A program made the position numbers and the translations under genes. A stretch of DNA of 64,000 nucleotides. Origin: Lutjanus erythropterus (Eukaryota > Chordata > Actinopteri > Lutjaniformes > Lutjanidae). Location: contig CM034595.1 of NCBI GenBank assembly GCA_020091685.1, forward strand, positions 9,199,132 through 9,263,131, written 5' to 3'. Positions 35,989 through 46,300 of this stretch are shown here, piece by piece (positions within the stretch are counted from its first letter, which is position 1; each line of letters starts with the position of its first letter). Under the pieces are notes generated by a model. The model did no database searches. It was not told the origin of the DNA and saw only the letters and a list, made by a program, of their open reading frames with translations.

Positions 35989-36425
35989 TTGATTGTTGAG
36001 TCTCACTTCCTGTTGGCAGATACAGATGATTTGTGTTAGAGGCTCGACACAAAGCATCAGGATCTGATGACAGTCAACATGTCAGCAGTGTGTACCCGCA
36101 AATGTTGAGTTTTATGCAACTTAAATCATTAAAATAATCCAAAAATATAATGTGTGTAGTAATTACGGTTACACTTCCAATATGTGAGCTGTGAATTAAA
36201 ATGCACTTGTTCGACATAATTTGAATGATCGTGTTCATAAACATCCTACAATTTATAACTGCAGTTATGTTATGTTAGTTAAGAAGTGCAATCGACACAG
36301 TTCAACACACAAACAAATTTTACATTTCTGATATAAACTTTGGGGAACACAACACATCTGGGTTCACAGTAAGTCTCATTGTCAGACAAATAAACTCTGA
36401 TCTGGGAATAAGACTCAACAATCAA
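35989..36425. mobile_element. small TIR element
   Basis: The left end TTGATTGTTGAGTCTCACTT is mirrored by the right end AAGACTCAACAATCAA. The 437 bp between contain no coding frame. Related end sequence appears at 16913-16950. The target duplication is unclear. Confidence 0.6.
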
Positions 36426-36693
36426 TATTCTCAGAACCTTAAAGGAACTTGTTTTATGTACAATGCTTAACTGTTCGTACTATTTTATATTAGTTTATGC
36501 TCATATTTCTATTGGTATATTAAACACGAGTCCTCACGAGATCTCAAAATAGCATGAGTATCCCTCTTGCCAGGTTCCAATCTATCTGTTTGTGTCTGCA
36601 CCAGAGGTGGTAGTGCGATCCAATCAGCAGCCTCGGAGGGACTGCTAGCAGCTCCAGGTATGGGTTCAGGTATGCTGTCAGCAAGAAGCATCA

Positions 36694-36840
36694 ATGGAAG
36701 TGACTCCTGAAGATGTTAGTGTAGATACTGTGATAGCATCAGTTATATCAGACCTGGAGAGAATTTCTTCATTGAAAGAAGAGCAAAGAACGACACTGAA
36801 GGCTTTTATCAATGGAAAAGATGTTTCGCTCTTCTTCTAG
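36694..36840 (+). pseudogene. RecQ-like helicase fragment of a repeated fish element
   Basis: A 48-residue frame, MEVTPEDVSVDT... to ...GKDVSLFF then stop. The block LKEEQRTTLKAFINGKDV matches the segment just before the Walker A motif of the RecQ-like helicase genes multiplied in many fish genomes (there followed by LPTGFGKS). Here it stops right before the ATP-binding loop, and no later helicase motif follows. So it is a 5' fragment, not an enzyme. The family call is from memory. Confidence 0.5.
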
Positions 36841-37079
36841 TCAGCTTCAGTTTTGTGAGTTGATCTGATTGGTTGAGGTTAGCCTGAGTTGGCACCTGCC
36901 AAGTCTTTTTTAAAAAGTGCCTGTCCTTTTCCCAAACAATTTCTATGTGCTTCCCAGATGGTTCAGTGTAACAAACCATGTGGCATGTCAGGTTATCGAA
37001 GGATCTCCATGGCTCAGAAGTTTTGAAAAACCTTGAAAAACTTTTTAAAATGATTTTTATGCCTTTATGTTTTTATGGC

Positions 37080-37470
37080 TGGAGGCATTTTGTTTTCAGG
37101 TCATCTCATCTCATCATCTCTTTTTGTGGTTACAATTTCTCAAGAAGCCCCTGAGGAAATGTCTTCAAACTTGGCACAAATGACCAGTTGGACTTCAAGA
37201 TGAACTGATAAGTTTTTTGTGGTCAAAGGTCAAAAGGTCACAAAAAGGTCCCAAAGGTCACAATGACCTCACTAAACAAGACTTCATGCACTAATTATGA
37301 AAAAATTATACACAAATGTCCAATAGGATAAAATGTTGAGGTGATAATATCCAAAAAGTCAAAGGTCAGCTTCACTGTGACATCATAATGTTCAGTTCTC
37401 TATCAGTCCTCTGATAGAGAACTGAACATTACATGCTGAACACATTACGAGCTGAACACATGAGTGACCT
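37080..37470. repeat. ancient teleost repeat with AGGTCA motifs and a hairpin
   Basis: It contains 'cttcaaacttggcacaaatg', a phrase shared by a widespread fish repeat. A run of AGGTCA half-sites follows (37223-37281), and a perfect 21-bp-arm hairpin (37386-37406 / 37411-37431, loop tcct). No coding potential. Confidence 0.65.
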
Positions 37471-37479
37471 CCTCTAGTT

Positions 37480-38090
37480 TTACCTTTGTTCGAACTTATT
37501 AAGGTCTGTGAGTATGATGTGAATATGATGTACTTTTGCATGTCTGCATAGATTTAGTGTGTTAAAAATGCATCCACAGTGACACGATGAAGCATGACAT
37601 CAACATTGTGTGTCCACAGTCATGAGACACATCACTCGGTCACACAGTTGCTGTATGCTTACTTAGTCAAAGACTGTTGCAGGTGTGCTGGTCTAAGTCT
37701 GTTTGTGCATGTGTTCATGTGAGAGGTGTTTGCTTTTTGAAGTTCTTGATTGAACAGAACAAGGAAATCCGTATCAGATGACTTAAATCAGGATGTGATT
37801 TTTGGTCATGCTGCATTTTGATACGGGTTGTTTTGGTAATGATGATGGTTATTGTTAGGAGGAAATGAGAGTGAATTACAAGCAAATCAAAATAAAACAA
37901 TTGAGGAGATTGAAGAGAAGAACAAAAGCAAACAATGCAGCCACACCAGCAGTGGGTCTGTGAGACAAGAGACTTTCTTTAGGACACTCTCTTTAAGGGA
38001 CTTGGCTAGTTTCACTTTTCAAATTTAGATGCTATGGTATGGTATGTTGTTGGTATCTGACTTTTTCCTTAAAGCGTAATTTTCATTACA
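37480..38090. other. gene-free stretch, nothing recognised
   Basis: Unique-looking AT-rich sequence with no exon, TIR or tandem structure that I can support. Confidence 0.4.
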
Positions 38091-38097
38091 ATGTTTT

Positions 38098-38785
38098 CAT
38101 ATAAATTTCACAAAAGGCAAAGAAAATGTGACCATCTTTGCCTCATTCGGCCATAGAAGGTCATATTGAACGTAGAAACTGTCACTGTTGTGTTGTTAGT
38201 TTTGCACAGTTAAAGATACATCTTGGTTGCTTAGCAGCTATCATTGTCTCTGTCAATAAAAATCATATGTGGTCTCAATTTCCAATTTCCTGACATTAGA
38301 ATACAAATAAATAAATTAGACATAATTAAAAATAAAGTAGGGGAGACCGGGGAAGGTTGTAACACTTTTGTGTCTCAGCACTTATAACTCACAGATTTTT
38401 TGTGTTAATAAGGTATGATTAATTTTTATGATGGTTCTAGGAGATAATTTGTTATAATTAATGTTGAAATAACATGTTTATAATCTTATAAACTACATTT
38501 AACTGTTTCTCAATCTGAGTAATTCTAGATTAATCTAGAAATCAAACAGAAAAGTACTGCTGTCAATAAATGCATCATTCCAGTTTACTACATGCGATGG
38601 CTGCATATTGATAAATACAAATACATATTACAGAATTTACATTCTGGTGTTATTTCCTTTCCAAAAGATAAACTAAATGCATTAATCTCTTAGTCTTGAG
38701 AGACAATAGAGCTTGAAAGTTAAAGGTCAAAATGATCCTTATGGCTGTTCTAGTAGTTATGGATTTCTGGCACTTCTAGTGTTAA
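38098..38785 (+). repeat. dispersed repeat of unknown class, copy 2
   Basis: Collinear with 11820-12425 over most of its length. It has an extra block near 38340-38400 ('ggggagaccggggaaggttg') not seen in copy 1. Same orientation as copy 1. Confidence 0.65.
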
Positions 38786-38789
38786 TAAT

Positions 38790-40720
38790 ATCTGGTGAAC
38801 TATATTGTTCAGGGTAGTAAAATTCAATAATGAGATGTAAAAAAAGAAAGAAGAAATTTTCTAGAAATAATGACTCAATATCTCAAAATAATGACTATAG
38901 TGTATAAGTAATTTAGAGAAGGTTTCTCGTTATTTTTGAGATACACTGTCATTTTTTTTAATTCCTCTGGAACACTAGACTCCAAGACATTATTTCAACA
39001 GTGTTTCTTTTTTCCATCATCTTTTCCACCTGTGCCTGCACAGATACAGACGTCTGGAGATGAGTGGATCTATCTGTCTGTTTCTCTGTTTACAGACTCC
39101 AGCCTGCAAGTAGTAGTACCCCAAAAACTACGTAATTACAGTAATTTGAGTATTTGTAATCAGTTACTTCCCCTGACAGTGAGAACTTTAATTTTATGAT
39201 TCTGGACACACATAATTGTAAACTGTGTGCTCGATGGAGGCAAACAACTGCGAGGCAGTAATTCTAGTTTAATCAGTACTGTCAGATCAGCCATATTGTG
39301 AAAAAGTTAAAACTCTCAAATATAACACAAACCTGAAAAGAACCGCTCATTAATTTGTTGTTTTGTTTTGGGTGTTGTTTCAAGTGTGAGGAATATCCCT
39401 CTCTACCTTGAGAGCCTATGGTGGCTGTGAAACTCATGATAAAACATGAAAGTCCAGTGTTTGGTTTGTCTACTGGGTTTCTGTAGAAACGCGGTGGTGT
39501 AACATGCACAGCACTCCTGTAGATATTAAGATAACAAAAACACAATTCTTATTTTCAGATGATCACACAGTAACCTTTCACACCTTTCCCCTAAATCTTA
39601 CACACTGGACCTTTAATTCCTCCTGAGGTGTCAAATCCAGTTTTTGAGGATCTATTGCTCGTAGGTTGATTCATGGTTTGTGACTGAATGAGTCAGTCAC
39701 AGCAGACTGGGACTTTCCCTCCTGTGCAGGAGTGATGACTGTAGAAGCAAGACTTGTCATCTTGTTGGTGCTTTGTCTAATTATGTGTTGTGACATCAGT
39801 CTGCTGTGCAGCAGAGGTGGTCAAAGTACACAGTCTGTTCTCAAGCACAAGTACAGACGTGTGTAAAAAAAAGATCAAGGTAAAAGCAGAAGTACCATTT
39901 CAACTTCTTTACTGCAGTAAATGTGTAAAAGAACAGGCTCTGAAATATATATGTCATGTATAAAAGTAAAAAAAAATCCTCTGAATGACTTTTCTGCTGG
40001 ATGTTTCTTCTTTTTCTTTAAACATATTTTTATTGACTTTTGTGGAACATACAGAACAGTCACGAAAAAAAACAAAAAAAGAACAAAGAGGAAAAAAGAG
40101 AAGAAGGAATTAGTAATAATAATAATAATAATAAAGTAAAATAGGTGGACATTAATATAATTATATTAAAACAAATACAGGCAGTTGCTTATCTCATTTT
40201 GAGAGGCTACATGCACAAAAGTACACACAGGATAATAAAATAAAAGGGACTAATTTGGAGTTACATTCAGGAAGGTGGGGGTTGAAGTTTGGCCCTGGTA
40301 TAGTCTGTAAATGGACTCCAGGTCCTCTCAAACTTGTCAGAGGAGCCACATATTGTATATCTCAGTTCCTCAAAGAGATGCTGTTACCTCTCTCTGCCAG
40401 TCCAGCTCCGTGGATGAGAAGTCATCAGGATCAATCTCTGTGCTAACATGCTAACACATGTAGTTATTTTGAGATTAGTTCAACAGTGATTGCTATTGTT
40501 CTCTGCTGGATCTGGATGAATGAAAATATCTGACAGTGTTTTAAAGATTGAATTGTGCAGATTAATATGCAGACAGAATGCAGAATGTGTTAAAAAAGGC
40601 GGGTGAAAGTTTGCACCTTTCACAAGAAGGATCTACATCTGAGAACATTTAAGAGTTTGGCTTTAGAAATGTGACCTGACTGTTTCTGTGCAAAGCTAAC
40701 TGAACCTCACCTTTGTAACA
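38790..40720. other. gene-free stretch with hAT fragments and (TAA)n
   Basis: Short hAT-like fragments lie at about 39100-39175 ('agtaatttgagtatttgtaatcagttac') and 39813-39920 ('cagaggtggtcaaagtac'). A (TAA)n run occupies about 40108-40134. No exon recognised. Confidence 0.45.
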
Positions 40721-40724
40721 TGTC

Positions 40725-40890
40725 CTGTTACATCTTTTATTCTGTGTTTATCTTGTTACACCATTTACATTGTCTTCCTCTTGTTGCATCATTGTTGTCT
40801 TGTCATGTTTTTTACATCATTTTTGCCTTGTCATGTATTGTCACATCATTTTCTTCCTGTTGCATTGCATTCTTGTTACATTTTTTCATC
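40725..40890. repeat. minisatellite, unit near GTCTTGTTACATCTTTT
   Basis: About eight degenerate pyrimidine-rich units ('cttgttacaccatttacattgtctt', 'ttgtcatgttttttacatca'). The unit is the reverse complement of that at 6774-7235. Confidence 0.65.
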
Positions 40891-40893
40891 TTG

Positions 40894-41361
40894 TAGGTTA
40901 ATGTGCAATGTTTGTATTGCACATAGTGAAAAGTGGCATGTATTTCAGCAGCATTTAAAGTATGATTTGACTGTGATTAACACCTTCAAATGGCTTTTAA
41001 TGCACACAGTACTTTTTCAGACAGTGTTTAACATTGTAAAAGAATAAATTATGGACACTGGACCAATTCTAATCACCCTGTCAGGCTGGCAGGTAACATC
41101 AGCTTACGGTGAATGATGTTTAGCCACAGACACTGTGATTGTTTTCGGTCTGAAAAGTTGTAAAGCATTTAGTGAGTTGTTATGTTTTGTAGGTTAATGT
41201 GTAAGGTTCAAATTGCACAGCGCAAAGTGTCACACATTTAGGCAGCATTTAAAATACGATGTGGCGATTGTAGACTGTCTGAAAAAATACTGCATGTATT
41301 AAGACACATTTGAAGCCATCAGTCACAGTGTTTAAAATTATCAATTAATAAATTGTAGACA
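40894..41361 (+). repeat. local duplication with inverted 56-bp core
   Basis: Copy 1 (40894-41054) and copy 2 (41190-41361) share left flanks ('taggttaatgtg...gcagcatttaaa') and right flanks ('tttaa...aataaatt.t.gaca') in direct orientation. The central 56 bp (40970-41025 and 41274-41329) are reverse complements of each other, both bounded by ACTGT on the left and ACAGT on the right. Confidence 0.8.
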
Positions 41362-41537
41362 ATTTGACCTGCTTTCCAAGTGTTTTCTTACTGTCAGACT
41401 AGTTTTTGAGTAAATTCACTTGACAGCAGCCACACAGTCAATTCAATTCAACAGTAAATGTCAGTGTGAGAACTTTCCTGAAGAAAAGACAAAGAAACAG
41501 TAAATCAGGTGTGTGCGGTTTGTATCCAACAGATCAA

Positions 41538-43334
41538 TTTATTAATTCTTGTTACACAATATGAGTGTGCATCCCCACAAAGAAGAGCCAGGCCTCATCA
41601 CAGACAGCCTGAACCAGCTTCACTGTCACACCAGTGATCCAGTCAGTGTTAGGAACCACACACTGTGGCTGCATACAGTCATTTACTCCTGTACACTGAC
41701 TGACTGCTGCAGTTCTAACACACAAGTTCTACTGAGAGCCACAAGAACACAGCAAATTCATTCCCAAACAGGAGAAAACAAAAACACTACCAAAACCTAA
41801 AAAAATGATATACAATCATACAAACCAGAGATATTAGAAAACTATACATGATTCAATGTGCTTAATGTAATTTCTGCATTACAAATATTTTCCATTTCAC
41901 GTAAATATAGATTGATTTCATGTTCGGTTCTCCACCAATTACTGTACTCAAATGTGCACATACTGAAAATCTGTCAAATCATGGTTCAGGGGTAGAGCCA
42001 AAAGTAGGAAAACAAAACACTGTGCTTCCATCATAAGACATCGACTGCAAAATCAGAACATGACAAAATAAAAATCAAAGCGGAGGAGACAAACCTCAAA
42101 ATAAAACACTCACTGCATAAAGGAGAAGCAGTGATGGACTGGAGATACTACAACTGCATATCAGTCCCAAAACATCATTGCATATCACACCTTCCCACAG
42201 CCACATAAATACTTTCTTTACACTTTCTTACATGTATATATAATATACAAACCCCGAGTCAGTCGGCTAATCCCATCACAACGAGAAAATGATTGCAGGC
42301 AGAAAAAATAATTTAAGATAGATTACATTGCGAGTTCAGAAAAATCTCATTGAACTAGCACGATTGTTGAACACACTGCATCATGTAACTCAGACAGCAC
42401 CTGCCCTGCCCTGATACTGCTTTTTGAAATCAAGAACATTTAAAAGAAGCAGCAAAAACACTAGTGAGGAGCCAACACTGATACACATCTGAAACTAACT
42501 CGGGCCAGTTGGCCGGGTGCACAATCCAGGAAGCAGTCACCTTCAGTCAGAGCTGAGGGTGGAGAAGACAAAGAGGAGCTCCTCCACAGCTCTCAAAGAC
42601 AAATAAATAAAAGACCCAGAGCGTCCTGGAGAGGAAAGGAGCCCAGAGAGCATGTGCAGCTGCTTCACACTTAAAGTATGGCAACACCAGGACGTACAGT
42701 AGTACTGTATTCACATCCACTACCTGCCTACAGGTCAGCCGCTACACCCAGAATCTGAACAAGGATTTGATTCAAGATTGGATTCTAGCTGGAATCGAAG
42801 AAAATAATCAGTCTGGTGCTTCATCTGTTCATTTAGGGCTTGTTTCTTTCTGAAGACTGAAGAGGTAGTTTCACATTGAAGAAGGGATAAGGATGCTGAT
42901 TTGGACACCAGTTTCTAATTGTAACACAAATATCATGAACATCTTTTTGAATGATAAAAATAATATCACAAGAGGTCAACGGAACATCATCAGACTGTGT
43001 CAGTAAAGAAAAAAACAAGAGAATTCTTTCTTTAACATGAGCTGGCTGTCCTTGACAGACATGAGCCGTCCATCCAGGCTCCACAGTCTCAGACAGCATC
43101 ACTGAGCCACAGGTGCTCTTTTACTTTTCATCTCCATATTCATAGGTCTCTCCTCTCCGTCTCTCCACAGTCGGTGTTGTTGTGAGGACATGGTAGAAGT
43201 GAAGGTCTGGGGCTGTCCCGCACACATGAGGTGAGGTCCCTGGAGAGTTCTCAGGCCAGCAGGCCCGGTCGCTGTCTCTGGCGGAGGTTTAGAGACCAGG
43301 AGGAAGAAGATAGGGCTGTGCAGGTGAGGCGGGG
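41538..43334 (-). other. kpna5: probable kpna5 3' UTR with poly(A) signal
   Basis: Directly after the kpna5 stop codon on the minus strand. There is no other exon. An AATAAA on the minus strand at 41538-41543 is the best candidate poly(A) signal. A UTR of about 1.8 kb is ordinary for importin alpha genes; the exact end is inferred. Confidence 0.5.
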
Positions 43335-46300
43335 TTAAAGCTGGAAACCCTCCATGGGTCCTTCCTGCTGCTGGAAGACGAACTGGCCTTGACTCTGGTC
43401 CACCTGTGGAGCCAGGCTGGCGTCCTCCTCCTCCACGCCGAAGTAGTGTTCAATCAGGTCAAAGGCTTTCTGGTAGATCTCCTGGTTCTCATGGCTCTGC
43501 AGGAACTCAATCTTGTCCAGGCCTGAAGGGGTGCAGTCACAGATACACAGCTCAGTTTTTTCTAATGAGACTTAACACATGTAAGGCCAAGGTGGGACAA
43601 ATGCCACTGCTATCTTCAAGCATCGTGGTTCAAAAACTACTATTTTGAGGAGGCATTTCCTCAATCATACTGACATTTTAAACTGTATTTTCACTCGGCC
43701 TGTTGCTGTTTTATGGAGGACAGTAACTGCCCAACATGTATTAAAAATACATGTAGGCATCAATTTTTTACTTTTTATTTTTGGGCATTTCATGCATTTG
43801 TTGTAGAGCTGCAATATTTATTCAATAATTAATTGATTGTTCAATTAATTAAGTCATTTTTAAAGAAAAAAGTTAAAAACATCTTTGATTGCAGGCTCTT
43901 AAACTTTGAATGTTTACTGGTTTATTTATTCCTTTCTGACAGCGAAATGAATATCTTTGGGTTGTGGGCAAACGAGGCATTTGAGGACGTCATCTTGGAC
44001 ATTGAGGAAACACTGATACATTTTTCACCATGTTCTGACAACTAATTGATTAATTAAGCAAATAATCAACAGATTAATTGATGGACAAAATTTGTCATGC
44101 AAAACTGATCATTTCCACTAAATGTATCGCATATTGCATTTGCAATTTCAGTCAAAATGATTGCAATATGACTTTTTTATGAAATCGTACAGCCCTACTT
44201 TTAATCTGTGCCTTCATGACCTCTTATTTGACTTTGCTGTCAGCTGAGTTAACAGCCACAGCTGGTGAGCGTGGTATCTACTGCTGGGTGTTACAATAAG
44301 AAAACAGACATGCTTCCATTCTGTGGTGAGCAACAACTGTTGGACTGCCTGGACCTGATTCTAACATCTACTAGGTGTAAAAACTAAGTAACAACTAATG
44401 TGAATAAGCATGAACTAGTTGGTGTGGTGCAACCTGCTCTAATTTAGTTATGTGGGCATTTTAACTTAAGGTAAACCGAGGCTAAGTTTGAACAGCTGGT
44501 GTAACTGGCTCCTGAAATGTTACAAAAAACAAAGGATGTGCTGTTTGATATTTCTATTTTAAGCTGAGGCGTGGGTGTGGCGTAAATATAGAAAGTCAGG
44601 CTGAATGACAGCTATCACCCGTGTGTATTTTCCACATGAGAATGTTTGGCAGCTTGTGCCTTCTTTGTTTACTTTGACTTTTACAGTTTATGCTGCATTA
44701 ACAATATATAGTGGGAGTGGAAGTCATTCATCAAACCTCAGACATTCTTTTATTTAATTGGTTTATATTCTAAGAAATGTTCAGCCATATATTTGCCAAT
44801 GGTAGGGTAGCATTTTCTAACACTGAAACTAACATTTTTCTTCATGATAAAAGGACTCTACATTAATTGTGCTGAGTCACTGGCTCACAGATTGATTTCT
44901 GGCATGGAACCAAGAAGTAAATATGTAAATTCCTGTCACATCTGTGTAAGAAGGTACTGGAGGTGTTGGTATGACTGATGGATTTTGTACAGTGTTAGTT
45001 TCAGTTGTTAGCTGTGTAATGTGTTGCAGAGCATTACCGTAAGCCTCCTCGATGAGAGCACAGTATGGATTAATGCCTGTTCCGTTCTGTTTGGCCTCCT
45101 GCTCTCCCAGTCTGAGGATGTTCTCCAGTCCATTCAGAGACACCTGCACGATCTTTGAGTCCATCACTGTCAGCAGGTCACACATGGGTTTGATGGCACT
45201 CAGAGACACCAGATACCTGCTCACACCAAGAGAAATATTCAAAATAAGTATTTTCATTAATGTTAAGTCACCCAAGGAGTTGCTTAGTAAAGTGCAGATC
45301 TCAGCCAGGTATGGTGAAGCGTGGTGGTGAAGCACCTGCTGTAATGTCACCACAGATCACAGATGAAGCCAGCAGACTTTTGCCAAGTTTTAATTAAGTG
45401 TTTTTAATATAGTATAGTGTTAGTTTTCTTTAAGAGGCATAGAATAGTGTCATGAACTGAACATCCTGGGTTCACCTGACTGTATAAACTTCAATCAATC
45501 AATAAATCCAAACTTCTCCTTTTAAACATTGTTATTTATTTGGAACATTTTATTATTTATTTAGAGTTTTGTGTAATTTAAAATAGAACATTTTGTTTTT
45601 TAATTAGAAAATTATTTATTTAGAACCCTTATTTAAGTAGAACATTTTAATCATTTAGAAAATTAGAGTATTTAGTTAGAACCCTTATTTATGTAGTACA
45701 TTTTATTTATTTAGTACATTTTGTTGTTTATTTAGAACATTTTTCCTACTCATAGGTTGGAGCCTGCATGTTTCAGTGAAGTTGTGTCTCTTCAGAATGT
45801 TCATGTTTTGACATTGTTCTGATTAGATCGCTCCCAGTCACTGAATTTAACTTTTTTTTTTTTTATTTCACAAGTGACCACTATCATGTTCAATCTCTCA
45901 CATTTATAACAAATTAAATATCTTGACAATCAGCTCAGAATTAGTTTCAGTTTTTGTAGGGGGCCTGCATCTTTCCTTTGTTTACTAATGGACCTTGAAC
46001 ACTGTGATATGGTGACTGTACAGACACAGTGGAGATGAGATTTATTCACCCTGTATGGTGTCTTACTTTAGAGGATCATAACATACTGTGTATGGAATAA
46101 ATGTGCAGATGATGATGATCTAACAGGGTAAAATCATGATTTAAAGGTGTTCAAGGTCCACAATTAAACAAACGAGACACGCAGACTTCACTACAACATC
46201 AACTGCAACTGCAACTTGCTTATTATTAAAATTGTCACAAAATCTGGTTTCTTATGAAGGTGAGAAATCGAACATGACAGCCATTTTGATTAGAATATAA

